Assembly: GCA_009767595.1 (NCBI GenBank)
Contig: VSDK01015536.1
Location: 825,939 to 889,938, forward strand
DNA from: Symbiodinium kawagutii
Lineage: Eukaryota > Sar > Dinophyceae > Suessiales > Symbiodiniaceae
Length of the DNA stretch: 64,000 nucleotides
Direction: 5' to 3'
In this document: positions 34,265-46,848 of the stretch, piece by piece
Position numbering within the stretch: position 1 is the first letter of the stretch
Layout of the letters: every line of letters begins with the position of its first letter
Notes under the pieces: generated by a model
What the model saw: the letters and a program-made list of their open reading frames with translations, nothing else
Told to the model about the DNA's origin: nothing
Database searches by the model: none
Translations under genes and position numbers: made by a program

Positions 34265-34374
34265 GTCACAAGACGATAGAAGTGGTGTATCGGACGCTGC
34301 GCACGAGCTGTAGCTCCAGCGTGTAGCTCCTGAGCTCCGCTCCTGTGTAGCTGGAGCTGTTTCCCTGGGCCTGG

Positions 34375-34747
34375 TCTTGTCGAAGACAAGACATCGAGGT
34401 TGCCGCAGTTCAGAGTTGTCAAAGAGTTGTGGGTCGGACACCTGGGGATGCCGAGTTGGGGTACCGAGGTCGGATCCCCCAAGAAATCTTCAAAATCTCC
34501 TTCCTGCAACGGCAGGGCAGGGCATCCTGGTAGTGGTGTTTCCTGGCAAATCCCGGAATTATGTGTGCATGTTTTTCTATTTCTGGATTCTGCTTGGCTG
34601 TCCACCGTCCACTTATTGCCTGGTCAGCTGGGTTTTGCCATCGAAAAAAATCCATCTGGTTTCTTTCCCCACCCAGCAATAGTTCTCCCAAAAAAAAACA
34701 CACTGCGTGGAGATGGGTTGAGTGTGAGTGACCGGGGACCTTGCTGA
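34375..34747 (+). CDS. Long coding-like frame, unknown
   Basis: A + frame open for about 120 codons: TSRLPQFRVVKELWVGHLGM, GTEVGSPKKSSKSPSCNGRA and, near the end, KKNTLRGDGLSVSDRGPC with a stop at 34745-34747. Other frames are partly open. No family or splice sites fixed. Confidence 0.35.
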
Positions 34748-35600
34748 AGCCCAAAGACAAATTGAACCATCCCAAGTTGATTGGCTTCACGGGTGGACCA
34801 ACCCAAGCTGTTTGAATTCACATGCTGGAAGGCCCGATCTGTCTGGTCGACATAAGCCCAGTATGATTGGCCCGTCGTACGTGATCAAGATGATCAAGCA
34901 CTTAATATCACTTAAACATGGGTCATATACTGTTTAACGACTACAACCAGGTTATATGGACATGGGTCATCAGGAACCCTCCAAATTCTAGGGGACTTCA
35001 CACCCCAACAGCGAAGGACGAGTCCAGGGTCGGTCATCACTTGGGATGTGAGCTGTGGGGAGAAGGGGCCCTTGACCCACAGCCTTCAGCCAGAAGGCAC
35101 AAACGAGAAAAAAACATAAAACGCTCCCAGCTGAGCAGCAGAACCTACGTACTCCACGTGTTGTTGATCCTTTCCTGATGATCTTTCGACCAGGTTCATC
35201 GGTCATCCAGCTGGGTAATGATTTGTATCGGCCGCATAGTTGTCAGAACTAAGCCTGAAATGTACGATCGTAACAACTGCGATTACAAGTGGTTAACCAG
35301 CAAATGTTAATTAACCACTACATGATTAGCAAATTGTATTTCTGACAGCTGCGAATGATTGGTGGTTAATAATACCTTGATCAAGCAATATTTCAGCAGT
35401 GAATGCTTCATCAACCATGGCCACCTTCCAGCTCGGTTGCTAGGTCGATTGGTTGCCTGGTTGAGTGTCGGATCACTGGTTGATTGGTTGCACATTGGGT
35501 GCACATTGGTTGCACATTGGCTGCTTGATTGATGATTTGCGGGGCCGTGCTGTTCAACCCTGGGGAAACCTTGGTGCTTGAAATGTGTTTTCCACTAAAA

Positions 35601-35708
35601 CTGGCTGGTGGTTTTAAACATTTTTAAGTTTCCCAGATGTAATCATTCACCAACGGTTGGTTGACGAACGCGCATATTGACGGGGTGCTTGTTCGCACCA
35701 CCAACCAG
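35601..35708. mobile_element. IE-2 element
   Basis: CTGGCTGGTGGTTTTAAAC at the left and CGCACCACCAACCAG at the right, with the shared GGTTGGTTGACGAACG and GACGGGGTGCTTGTTCG inside. It does not abut an exon; the nearest good one starts 80 bp downstream. Confidence 0.65.
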
Positions 35709-35788
35709 TAATCATAATTATCAACCACTTATAAACATATAGAACCACAGAAAAAACTGTTTATATAACCGCAAAATCACCAATTCAG

Positions 35789-35936
35789 CATGGTTGGGGT
35801 GGTTCAACCACCAACTCGAAAACCGCTGTGCTGCCGTGAGTTGCTCGACAAGAAAGAGGACCAACCGCACGCAAGCTGCGCCCAGCTGACGCCTTTGGAC
35901 CACTATGGGCGTCTCGGCGGCGGACGCAGCTTTCGG
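35789..35936 (+). CDS. Exon, unknown protein
   Basis: After TTCAG the + frame reads VQPPTRKPLCCRELLDKKED then QPHASCAQLTPLDHYGRLGG GRSFR, ending CGG|GTTTGA. Antisense frames are open too, but the + reading has better composition and proper splice signals. Confidence 0.5.
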
Positions 35937-35974
35937 GTTTGAAATCATGGGATCCTTGTGACCAACCAACCAAT

Positions 35975-36125
35975 GGTTAATTAGCTGGTTAATTAGCTGG
36001 TTAATTAGCTGGTATCAACAAATGATAGCTGGTTAATGGTTGATGATAGGAGATGAGAACTAACAATAGTAACCAGCCAACCGATGATTAACTAGCTGGT
36101 TAATGGTTGATTATAGGGGATGATA
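35975..36125. repeat. GGTTAATTAGCT repeats
   Basis: GGTTAATTAGCT is repeated three times at 35978-36013, with further AGCTGGTTAATGGTTGAT copies at 36027 and 36095, each followed by a GATAGGGGATGAGAACTAAC-like phrase. Confidence 0.75.
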
Positions 36126-36160
36126 ACTAACAAGTACAGGGGGGGATATATACCAACTAT

Positions 36161-36280
36161 TTATGCTTATGGGTCAATATGAACCAACCAAGTTTATGGG
36201 GGATAATAACCAACACTAATAGGGAAAGAATGGCTAATGATAGGGGAAACAGGGGTGCGGGGTTTTGACCCACAGCCAAA
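36161..36280. mobile_element. IE-3 element
   Basis: TTATGCTTATGGGTCAATAT at the left and GGTTTTGACCCACAGCCAAA at the right form the inverted ends. The interior matches the 57191 copy closely (GGGGATAATAACCAACA, AATGATAGGGGAAAC). Confidence 0.65.
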
Positions 36281-36570
36281 TGGGACGAAATCACAATCAA
36301 CTACTGCTTCTTCTGATTCTTATTGAATGATGATTTCATAAGTACTTATTGAATGAGATCTTCAATAGATTCTTATGAATTCATAATTAGTGATTGTGAT
36401 TTCCCGTCGGTCAACTAAGCCAGGGAGCATTTGGGACAGGTTTTTGTCCAGTTGGGCTGGACATTTGAAGATTGTTTGTGGGCCGCCGCTGGCAAGAATA
36501 ACATCAACTTGTAATGTCAAGGTCGGCTTCATAATCCCGCCAATCAACGACTGTTTGGTATTGGTTACTT

Positions 36571-36670
36571 TGCGTCTGCAAAGCTTATCCTCTTGCTCTG
36601 CAAAGCTCATCAATGATCTCTTGCTCTGCAAAGCTTATCAGTGCTCAGTCTCTCGCTTTGTAAAGCTAGA
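36571..36670. repeat. CTCTGCAAAGCTTATC repeats
   Basis: Four copies of (C/T)TGC(A/T)AAGCT(T/C)ATC-like phrases, mostly preceded by CTCTTG, at unequal spacing (27-36 bp). Confidence 0.7.
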
Positions 36671-36799
36671 CCTAGATTTTCTTAAAAAAGCAATTCTTTG
36701 AGCTTCCCACTAAATAAATCCTACATAGACAACAGCTCTTGAGAAGCTCACAAAGGGTAAGCCCCCAAGCCTCAACCCCCCAATGAATCAACCACTTGT

Positions 36800-37725
36800 T
36801 TCGAATCCCAAAATTCGAATCGGTTCTCAATAGTTTGTAATGATTTATAAAAGTAGATCAAATAAATCAGATAAATTGAACAAATCAAGTACATTAAAGA
36901 AATTGGATGAAGTAAATAACCTAAATACACCAATTTTAACAAATTGTACACACAAGATAAACTCAATAATTGGAAAACAATCATCACTTAAGTAAACTAA
37001 ATCGAATGAATTCGGGAAAGATAGTAACCTAAACAAATTGGATAATCACATAAACTAGATAAATACGATTGCTTAAAAAGATTAGAACAAAGTAGATTGA
37101 ATACTAGTAGATTAGATTTACATTGAATGAACAATGAAATATGAAACAGACTAGACCAATTTTTTGAATGTAGCAAATCTATTTGATTACACAAATGATA
37201 TGAATTAGGGAAGTGAAATAAACTAAATCCATGAAATCCATTGAGTCACCAAGTTTCATGTAGCTAATGAAAAGAGGCAAGTAAGTACATTAAATTAGAT
37301 GAATTTGATGAATCAGACAAATTCGATGACCTAACCAAACTAAGTTCATTTGATGAATTAGATAAATTACATACACTAAATCAGTCAGATGAATTCCATA
37401 AACTGTCTGCACTAGATGAATCAGATAATCAAATAAACTAAATAAATTGGATACATAAGATACATAAAATGATCCTACTAATAGATTAAAGACCAACTTT
37501 AGTCAATTAAATAGATTCAAAAAATGAAGAACAAACAACTAAGTAAATCAAATAAATCGAATAGATTCGATACGCTAAATACATTCGACAAATTCTATTA
37601 ATCAAACGCATTAAATTGACTGAACCGATTGAATGAATTGAACTACATTGATTAGATCAATCAAAGGAAGTAAAATACAGTAACTCAGATAAATCATATA
37701 AACAAATTTAAGACACACAAATAGA
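36800..37725. repeat. 9-bp quasi-periodic A/T-rich tract
   Basis: The tract consists of degenerate 9-mers close to (A/C)AGATAAAT or GATGAATT(A/C). This is why minus-strand ORFs read as LIYLIYLIYF repeats. No exact unit survives. Clearly different from the CCATCA/TGGTTG low-complexity found elsewhere in the window. Confidence 0.65.
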
Positions 37726-39030
37726 TTGACAACCATTGATGGCCGTTGATTTCTCATTTGTCCTACACCAACCCTTTTGGACCTGGTGGGGGTGAATATT
37801 CGGGGGTTGGCAATACCCCCAACAGCTACGGGGATTCAACCATAGGATACAACAACAGGAGGATATAAAACCAGATTATGTATATTAACATTTCATGATA
37901 TCGCATGACATCACGCATGACATGGGATATGATATAATATGATTTGATGCAATGATGTATTATCAATATCATTGACTTATTATTGGAAATGGGTGATCAT
38001 TGAATCACAGAGCAAAACCACTGAGCATAAACAACAAACTATGTCCACAAGACTATGCACCACCCAAAATACATGGACATTGGCCCTTCCGAAATCTTTC
38101 ATGACTGGGAACCATTGGTTACTGCTGACTATGAAACCTTATAGCAAACCATTCTTCATCACTGTCAATGACTTTGAGCCATTGAACTATTGCCGGTATA
38201 TCCATATTGTTGGTGGTTATACCACGTGATCATGTTGCATAGATTTGCTAGGATTATATACATATATAAATATACACATGACATATTAGACATATGCATG
38301 TATGCCCATTGCTGATGGCTCTTGGTTGATCTTTGGGTTGCGAACCTACCAGCTATGGTTGCTACTAAGCCATGCCTGTGCTGATCATTTTCGTCACGGT
38401 CGACCTGTCGAGGTCAAATGAGCCGCCTCCAAAAGAACACCGCTGAGGCTGGGGAGACTGAACACCGCTCGAGCTGGGGCTAACAACCAGCACCAACAAC
38501 CCTGGGCTGAAGCAACATGGGAGAGGCTTTGTATATGTTTGTATGGTGACATGATGGTAGAAAGCCATGAGGCTTATGAGCCATCTCAACATAATCAACA
38601 AAAAGAGGTATGATGAGAATCTATCATGGCGAAGTTGAAGAGTGGTTCTGAGTACGTAGTTGGTAAGAACTTGGGTATGCCATGTTGCTTTGCCAGGACT
38701 CTATGAGTACTGTCCAACAAGTTGCTGCATTAGCATTGACAATTCATTGGGGTGATTCTTACAGAGGCACAGGTCATCAACTGGATCGGGGGGTGCACCC
38801 ATGCAATGGACCATCGGCCGAACGTGATGAGTTCCCCTCCAAGTTAGATGATTCTATGGTTGATTTACCCTCTGGTAAACTACCCTGGAAGCTAAACATC
38901 AGTTTTTGTAGGTAAACCAGCCATACATGGTGTTGAACCTAATGGAAATTCCGAGATTGGACGACTTGGTATATCTTTACTTATGGTTTGTGTGCAGGGT
39001 CACTCAAGCAACAGCTTGCGGACTTTTTCA
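37726..39030. other. Little seen
   Basis: Mixed AT-rich sequence. A GC-rich patch at 38395-38480 carries a short VTVDLSRSNEPPPKEHR frame that may be an exon. Confidence 0.35.
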
Positions 39031-39467
39031 AGGCGGGCTACAAACAGGCCTTTCCATAGCCATGGGAGTGCCACAAGCGTCCCCTCACGATGATTTTATA
39101 GATTGCAAAAGCCAGCCGGTTTGTGATGATCACAACTGCGATATTCACCCAGGAGCTGTTCATCCACAGCCGCGGTAGCAGAAGGCGACCAGCTGCATAA
39201 GTGCACCTGAGGTCCCGTCGAGAGAAAAACAGACTTTGTTTGTGATGGCCCCAGATGCTCAGAGTCTGGCGTTTACGATGGATACGATGGCGTGGACGCA
39301 GCGAAACTGGGGCCTTGTTTCGCCAAGAGATTGACTCCAAAGATTCGAACTTTTCTGAAGGTCATTGTTTCTTGTTTATGATGCTTAGGCATGGTTTAAG
39401 CTTATGAATCAACCCCATCGACAAATACGAGCGCCGGCAACAAATGTGTAGGCGCCTTGATTCAGCG

Positions 39468-39632
39468 AGTTCAGTAGCTGTATGAAGAGAAGGGAAGGGA
39501 CCAAAGAGGATGTGCTGTGTAAGATCGACTCATTGAAGAGGTGTTTCCTGTGTTGCGCTCTAGGCAAACACCACCGAAATCTTCGCAGTTTGATTGCTAG
39601 TCAATTGAAAATCATCCAGATAATGTGACAAG
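39468..39632 (+). CDS. Coding-like frame upstream of the CCCH exons
   Basis: The + frame reads MKRREGTKEDVLCKIDSLKR then CFLCCALGKHHRNLRSLIAS, open to a stop near 39632. It may include an upstream exon of the CCCH gene. A second protein-like stretch (AQSLAFTMDTMAWTQRNWGL) lies at 39258-39320. Borders unknown. Confidence 0.35.
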
Positions 39633-39843
39633 CCAACCTCGGTGGGTTTGTTGAAGTCAACCTTTGTGGCTTTGACAAATGGGTTGTGTTCGCCGCCAAT
39701 TCTTGTGGAAACCTCGACCAATGAGTGAACTCACAGAAGTTTTCCAACCGAGAGGTTGGATGAAGCCCCGGACCCAACGGCTTGCGCATTCCTTGCAAGC
39801 CCCGGGACATCCCGGGATACCCGGGGCGGTTCGCACGAGCGAG

Positions 39844-40625
39844 GTCGGACAATTCCGTAAGACAAAGATGTGCCGCTTCCACGAGACAGGCCGTTTCGGT
39901 ACACACAACACGAGACAGGCAGCATCCCCAGTTGTTCTGTCAACGAACGGAGATTCTCTTGAGATGCAATGCATATTGGATCAAATTGGTATAGCAGCTC
40001 TTTCTACATGTTGTTTGGACTTTGGCTACTTGTGCTTCTTTGAGACATGTGTATTGACACATGTACGTGCGTCCATATTGAGATCCAGAGATCCACATAT
40101 TATATGAAATTCTGTTCACATCATGTATATATAAATCAATAAATAAATAAATAAATATATATATATATATCATGTACAAAAGCAGAACAATGTACTAGCT
40201 GATTTACGCATTTTGCTCACACGGTACAATGTGTTTTTATTATGTATATGATATAGAGATCACGATATCATCTATTTCAGGTTTTGTTCATTCGTCCTTG
40301 GAGTTGTAGGGTGCATATAGCCCAGTGCTGCATTGCCCAACTTTTGCGCACAGCTTTCCATCAATGAGGTGCGCCCTCAGCTTTGTGTAACCCATCATTC
40401 ACAATGTACATTTCCCCGATGCTTTCTCGGCGACATTCCTGTGAAACTTGCCGACAAATCTATCACCACCTTTTCCATCCATCTCTCTTGGGGGTGGATC
40501 ATTGCTCTTCACCAAGAATAGCACATCAAAGATTATCAGGGTATGCTGATAGCCTCTGCCCCCGGCCAGGGCGCTGTCGATATGCTGAGAAGTGCCCTTT
40601 TGCACACAGTCCTGAAGAACTGGAG
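39844..40625 (+). CDS. CCCH zinc-finger protein, finger split by a GC-AG intron
   Basis: CCCH fingers bind RNA or nucleic acid. Exon A (39844-39889, AG|G start) encodes VGQFRKTKMCRFHETG. Exon B (40570 to about 40625) encodes RCRYAEKCPFAHSPEEL. Joined, they give one finger with spacing C-x7-C-x5-C-x3-H, preceded by the KTKMC lead common in dinoflagellate CCCH proteins and followed by the typical AHSPEEL. The intron (39890-40569) has a GC donor (ACAG|GCCG) and a CCAG|GG acceptor, and the join is exact in phase. Neither half is a complete finger alone, which is the main evidence that the intron is real. The donor of exon B (perhaps GAG|GAGACC) and the rest of the protein are uncertain. Confidence 0.75.
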
Positions 40626-42028
40626 GAGACCAATCCAAGAGATGAATGCAGGAACACTTTTTGCACATTTGCTGTGTTCATGTATCCAAGTCATAATTTG
40701 ATGATGGTTGATAGAATTCAATGCTCAGTATCAGAATCATCATCTGATGGTTGGTCATTATACTCAGTCGTGATAAATCTCGACTATATAACTATGGTTG
40801 GTACTGATCGATATTGGGTAGTCGTGCGGATGATAGACCAACAACAGTGATAGCCCAATTTCATTCCCTGCTATTCCCCAAAAGTGAAACCCACAAACTT
40901 GGTTTGTTGCCATCATTAACCGGTCCCCTGTGATTTTCCCCGGTTGGTGAGCCGCTTGTCATCAACGCCGGTGCCATGTTCGTGTGACGCCGCGGCTGCG
41001 ATGTTCATCGGGGGTCGGCGGGGTCGGGTTGCGATGAAGCCCCTGCTGCGTTGCGACGTTGAGCTTCACAGCTGGACGTTGAGCACAAAGCAGTTTGACT
41101 CACTATGATAACGATAACTACCAGTGAAACATAATAATAGTAATAGAACAAATAGTAACAATAGTAATAGTTACATAAGCTGGTAACAATAGTAATAGAA
41201 CGTATAGTAACTACCAGTTTATGTTGTTAATGTATCAGTTCTAATAATGCTTAACATAGCTGTTTATGTTTTCTACTATGCGTTAAATTGTAACATATAG
41301 TACCAGTTTATGGTAGCAGTTGATTACAGTTGAAAATATGATAATAGTATTTATTCACGGTTGTTTACTCTATTGGTAACTCTTCACAATTTGCACAACA
41401 GTGCACAGGGTTTGGATTGCACTGGGACGGCTTTTTTGGAGATTCCGCTGGCCTCTGCCTGCAGCATTTGAGATCTCATGATTTGAATCCCTGCTACCCT
41501 CGCGATCACGGTCATCGTTGTCGACCTCACAAGCCATTGCCAGGAATTGCCTGACCTGCGCAAGACTTCCATTTGCAAGTGTTGACCTGAGTGGTACGTT
41601 GGGTTCCTTCATCGACCAAATCTTGGTGGCCTATAAAGGTCATGCTTGACCCATAAAGGTGGTGAAGATTGGTGAAGTGCTGATTCATCAGCGTCAGAGA
41701 AACGGTTGACATTGGAACAACGCCCCGAACAATTGTGATCCATGATGAATTTTGGTAGCGTCCATGGCTATTGTGCCCCCAAAATTGGTGGTTAAACGTG
41801 ACCACAAGTGGAGATGATTTAGCGGTGCCGTGTTTCTGGGTGCAAGGGCTTGAATCGTCACAAAGTTCAGAAAGGGGAAAGCAAAATAGAATACATACCT
41901 AAAACTTCCCTAGTGCACAAAGTCTCCTCTGACAGTGTTGGATGTTGACATCCTCGGATCGGCCCAGGAATTGGCAACAAGGGTGCTGCTCTCTGTCGGC
42001 TGACCGTTGCGCTTTTGCCCATGGCAAG
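40626..42028. other. Mostly intron; two coding-like islands
   Basis: 41095-41380 is rich in AATAGTAACAATAGT-type sequence. Islands at 40955-41095 (+ frame with VAMKPLLRCDVELHSWTLST) and 41400-41600 (minus or plus) may hold exons but have no firm borders. Confidence 0.35.
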
Positions 42029-42069
42029 GAGCAGCGCGGCTCGCGTTGCCCAGCCGTGTCGCTACCGGG
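42029..42069 (+). CDS. 41-nt microexon candidate
   Basis: AG|G acceptor (GGCAAG|GAG), SSAARVAQPCRYR, then CGGG|GTCCAC. Minus frames are open too. It would lie downstream of the zinc finger in the same gene. Confidence 0.35.
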
Positions 42070-43357
42070 GTCCACGACCTGGAGCCAAACCTTGGGGGTT
42101 GGGGTACCTACCTGACAGGGGGCCTTGTCTGTCCCTTGGTTCACCGAAAAAAATGTACCCTGATAATGCCTGATAGATGGAAGCCTGGAAGGATTGCATC
42201 AATTGCAAAATCGGAATCTTCTGATGTCTACCCTGAGTGATGGTAGGTCAAGGCAGACTTGTTAATATATAATCAATCAGCAGTTCAAGCATGAACAGCT
42301 AGTGATTTAACATCAAATATAAGGGCGTTGATTCATATGAATCTCCCATTACTGAGCTCAACAGTCTCGCGATACAGACCTGCCGATCAGCATTGCAGGA
42401 CGAGTTGCGCAAGACCCAGACCTATGGCCGAAAGAAGTCGCAGGCAATTAGTGCAAAGTTGAGAAGAGTGTGATCCATTTATTGCGGGAGCTCCTGTGAC
42501 TCACCATGAGTACTTGAACATAGCTTTTAACATCATGAACAGCTCTTAAGCATCAATCATCAAATTGCTTGGTCAATTCTTGAGAATGGTTCATCATGTT
42601 TGAAGCATCATAAATCAAGCATCCAGCGAGATCAAGCATTAAAGAAGCAATTATTTGGCAAATGGGTTTGCCCATCAATGATCATGGTATGGGATGACTT
42701 GAGTGGCATTTCTGCTGCAGCCAGTGTTATATACTTGGACGAGCATCCTCGTCTTTACCAATGGTTTGATATGGTGAGTTCACATCATCGTCGCTACAAC
42801 CGCAGTTGTGCTACAATTGACAATCACCGTGGCAACACATTTATTATTCACAACCCCTAGGGTGTAAATGTCATTGGTTGTTATGATGCCCAGGCATTTA
42901 GTCATTCTGACCAACCACTGGAAAGCGAATATGTTCGTTCATTGCTTTTGGCAGGACCGTTAAAACAGAGGTGGAGCTGGAGGTTGTAGCATAGTGTTAC
43001 AACGGGTCCCAGCCCACCAGATGTAGTGAAGTTCTGACTGGGGAGCCCAAGTTGGCATGGTCACATTGGCCAGTTAGGAGCAGTGGATTGTGACTGGCAC
43101 CCTGCTTTGATTAAAAGCTCTTCACAGCATGTCTGCGCATTGCTGCGCTATCGCTTTTTGTGTCCTTCTCCTTCTTTCTCTTCGTTTGTTGTTTCTCTGC
43201 TTTCTCTCACTTCTCTTCTTTTCCTTAGTTCTATTCTTTCTAAGAATTCTATTCTCTGAAAATTTAGAAACATCTATAGAATCATATAGAATCTATTCTG
43301 ATCTTCCTTCACTTTTCTTTCGCCAGGACTTCTTTGATCGCCGCGACAGCTTTGAAG

Positions 43358-43420
43358 GTGAGCCCAGAAACGCCCAAATGGCAGCCCTCAGCGGAGCCCA
43401 GCCCCGAAATGGCCTCCAGC
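43358..43420 (+). CDS. Exon, Pro/Ser-rich
   Basis: AG|G acceptor (TTTGAAG|GTG), phase-0 reading VSPETPKWQPSAEPSPEMAS. Pro/Ser/Glu-rich, typical of linkers in CCCH proteins, so it may belong to the gene at 39844. The donor is unclear. Confidence 0.45.
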
Positions 43421-43899
43421 CATAGGTTTTCCTATCCGCTATCCCAAGCAGTGGTTAAGACCTTGGTGGGCGGATCAAGCAGTGGTGACGGGTCATGCTA
43501 CCTGAGCAGCCATGAACTGACAATCCCAACATACGCAAAGTATAGCAGTTCAGAGTTATAATTCCTGTAGAGTTTTGACTAACGCTGCTGATGTTACGAA
43601 TTAGGCGGATGATTGTCTCAGAAGCAGACACCATGGGGAGCTTGGAAACATATTTGATGACCATATTGTGTTGTGGACCTTGGGCCAGGCATGGCAGGGT
43701 TTACAGGAAAATCTGAGCTGGTTCTGATGCACAGTCTTGTGCCGGCCATCTCGCTGGGCGCCGTTCATCGCTTTCCATTTGTCATAGTCGTTACCTCGAT
43801 GAAACTGCAAGCTGCAGTGTGCCGTGTACCTTAATATCCATGAGTCACATGATCGATCTTCACATGCAAACTGACCATGTTGGATCATTTTAAGGTATA

Positions 43900-45840
43900 T
43901 CTTTTTTGGTCCATTTCACATTTACAGTGTTTGGTGAAGGTCACCAGGTTCCCTCCTTAGATTTGCTACTGCTAATGCGGCAAATTGGGAAGACTGGGAA
44001 AACTTTGCACCTCTTTGGGGAGGAGCAAGCCTGGGCCAGCATAGAACCCTGGGAGTACAGCATGGTTTCCGCCGCAGGTGACCAGTCAAACGCGGGAAAC
44101 ACGTGGTGACTAGTTCATCTTCGCAAGGTGACAGTGTGGAGCAATGGATTATCTACAACACTCGGAAGCATTGTTGGCCATTCACACCATCATCAAGCAC
44201 CACTGGTGATCATCATTGTGACCACCATATAGTATGATTAAGCAGCGTGATTGACAATCACAATCCTCACAATCCCATCATTGTTGGCTATTGATGGTTA
44301 TTATTGTTGGTGATCACAAGCCAATTCTTATTGTTGGTTCTTGAGTATGAGTAGCCACCATCATCCTAGGAACGTTCTCCACATACCAGACATGAGTAAT
44401 GTATACCATGCAAATACGCATTCCACATACTTCCCGCTAGAATGATTGTTTGAAATCAAGAGGCTATCACGGTGACTTCACAGCACCAGGCAGCGATGCT
44501 TATGCGTCCACTTCTGAGGGCTACCACGGTGGATCCTTCGAGAGCGATAGGTGGACCGGGTTCATGTCATGACCGTGGCAACGCTTGTACCAACTTGAGC
44601 CGCAGCTTGGGGATCCTTCAATGAACCAAGGTTCAACTACCGAAGGATAATGAAGGGGATAGAACCCTAAAGATTGTGACCCCTTAAGATTGGTTGGGGA
44701 TCCTTCGTAAGGATTCTGAAGGAGTTGGAGAATGAAGGATAAGCAACTGGTTGGGGATCCTTGGATCATTACACCTTAAGATTTCAATCCCTTGAAACCA
44801 GATTGTAGAAAACACTGATCAATGAACCTTTTGGGTTTTGACGTTGTTGGTGATCATTTGCTGGGCGGTGCCTTGCGAGCAAGATTGAGCAAGGGACCAG
44901 GTATCGCGAAACAGCTAACAAGTACATAGTTTGATCCCAGGAGCTGACTTGGAATCAATGGTATTGTTGGGTTTTTGACCCTCAGCCAATAGAAACCAAA
45001 CTTTCCAGCTTGTGGCCAGGTTCCCCTTATGAAGTTCAAACTACCAGCAGACCACACTGGGTTCAAAGTATCCACACCGGTTGATTCACAGTTGGGTCGT
45101 GTTGAGAATATTCATTGGTTGGTTTCTGAGAATCAATCGGTTGGTTTTAATACAACATATCAACTGGTTGGTTTGTATCATTCTTGGCAGATGGATTATG
45201 CCGAGAACAGTGATTCCCTGCTCGCCAGCAAGGAATAGCACCGCGAGCTACTGCTTGGAGATGATGAGAATAACTCGTTCATTTTCAGTGGAATGTTCAG
45301 AACACAGACAGGCAAAGGTAGCGAGAGAGAAGTTGAGAAGGTACGAGGGATCCTAACCACAAAGGGAGGCGTCATACTAGCTTTCGGCACCAACATTCCA
45401 AAGGACTTCTATCCAAGAGTTGAGGAGTATTTTGTAAGTGGTCGAAACTAGGATGAAACGTTTCACCACTGCCAGGTTGCATAAAGCTGTTGGGTCCGAA
45501 GCTGTTGTAGACAAGTGTAGATGTGTCTGGATACCGTATACATGTGAATCATATACTATGTATGTATATAACTATAACTCTATACTACATTACATATGCA
45601 TATATATATATATAAATATACATACACGTTGTTTGATATTTGCATCAAGATGCATATACGCATATCATATGACATATATTTAGATATATACATATATTTC
45701 AATATTTACATATATATGAATTTAGATATATATATATATATATATAGAGAGAGAAAGTTGATATCAGAATGTGAAGCTAAGATTAGGCATGTAAAGTTGT
45801 CAGCATCCAACGACTGTCAATCCGTCCTGGCATCCTGTGC
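43900..45840. other. Mostly non-coding with small repeats
   Basis: CATCATTGTTGGCTATTGATGG-type words (44160-44350), GGATCCTT repeats (next entry), three GGTTGGTTT phrases near 45116-45175 and a TATATA-rich stretch at 45595-45745. No firm exon. Confidence 0.4.
44523..44763. repeat. TTGGGGATCCTT dispersed repeat
   Basis: Four copies near 44528, 44605, 44695 and 44752, three of them in the longer form GGTTGGGGATCCTT or CTTGGGGATCCTT, spaced 57-90 bp. Confidence 0.65.
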
Positions 45841-45846
45841 CACCAG

Positions 45847-45910
45847 GCAATCCTCTTCAAGCTTCGACGAAGAGCCCGGAACTCCCACGCGGTCCGCTGC
45901 CATGTTTTGA
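45847..45910 (+). CDS. Probable terminal exon
   Basis: AG|G acceptor (CACCAG|GCA), then QSSSSFDEEPGTPTRSAAMF and a TGA at 45908-45910. Ser/Pro-rich tail. It lies between the CCCH exons and the start of the actin-related gene, so it may be the C-terminus of the CCCH protein. Confidence 0.45.
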
Positions 45911-46838
45911 CCCTGTGTCAAACTAAGCCGGAATTTTATAGGTAAAACATGGTTTAACAGGCAAACAATTTAAAGGTCACGAGTTTTGAGAGGCAAATCG
46001 AAGGTAAATGGTGGATTTTCAGGGTAGTTTACCTTTGGATTGAAGTGTTGAATTTTTGGACCGAAACCAGGTTAGGGACTGCCAGAGGGTCATCTCTGTG
46101 ACTTGCTCGGGCCCCTGAAACGAGCAGATCTTTTCCCGCGGTTTGGGACGCAGTGATTGGGAGAGTTCACCTTTCATGATCAAAGCAATCTCAACATGTC
46201 AGCAAGTCAGAAACTCTTAGAGCTTTTGGGTTTACATGAGATTAGTTTCCCGGGATGCATGTAACATATTCATAACCTCATACACCATTGTAATGGGAAA
46301 TCCACGAAAATCCATTTGGTGAACAACTGAGCTAGATCTGCCTCGGAGTGAGCGCAGCGAAACCCACCCCGTGGCATTTGGTTCCAGCTTTGCATAGGAT
46401 CAGCGACTTGAAACAGTGAGATCAGTGCTGCTATGCTGCAAGCATCTCCAGGCTAAGTCTGCCGTGGTCATCAACGGGGTCTTCCCCATGCTTGAGATGA
46501 ATGTGGTGTTTGCTAGGATGAAATCAAGCCTTTCCAAAAGTGAATTGCAGAAGCAACAGTTCGAAGTTTAGCTGTAGGAAACATATTCTGTCCGACATTC
46601 GATGAGGAGACAAGTCGCACACAATCATTTCCCACATTTCCCAGGGTCCAGCATCTAAGATGCCACAAACAAGAGCCGGTGGTGGCTAACCGGCCTTATG
46701 TAACTGCCTTTGATAGGAATACTCCCCAAGCCACCAATATATATTTTTCATCCGCAAGAGTCACTTAAGAGATTTTGGAAGCGCTGGAACGACTAGCGCC
46801 GTGATTTTGGAACGAGTTTTTTAGGCCTCACATGGGGC
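45911..46838. other. Intergenic, presumed
   Basis: It lies between a probable stop and the start of the actin-related gene. Mixed composition, no repeat and no long protein-like frame. No TATA-like or TTTT-box promoter could be singled out. Confidence 0.4.
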
Positions 46839-46848
46839 AGCCGCCGTG
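46839..46848 (+). promoter_or_regulatory. Candidate trans-splice acceptor
   Basis: GGGGCAG ends at 46840, eight bases before the actin-related ATG at 46849. Dinoflagellate mRNAs receive the spliced leader at such an AG. Inference from position only. Confidence 0.3.

Noticed and set aside
36772..37496. Minus-strand hydrophobic ORFs (LIYLIYL), possible membrane proteins
   Set aside because: They reflect the 9-bp A/T periodicity and continue across several short overlapping frames.
39060..39110. GVPQASP phrase like the reverse-transcriptase GVPQGSP motif
   Set aside because: No other RT motif nearby (no (Y/F)xDD), and the frame ends soon after.
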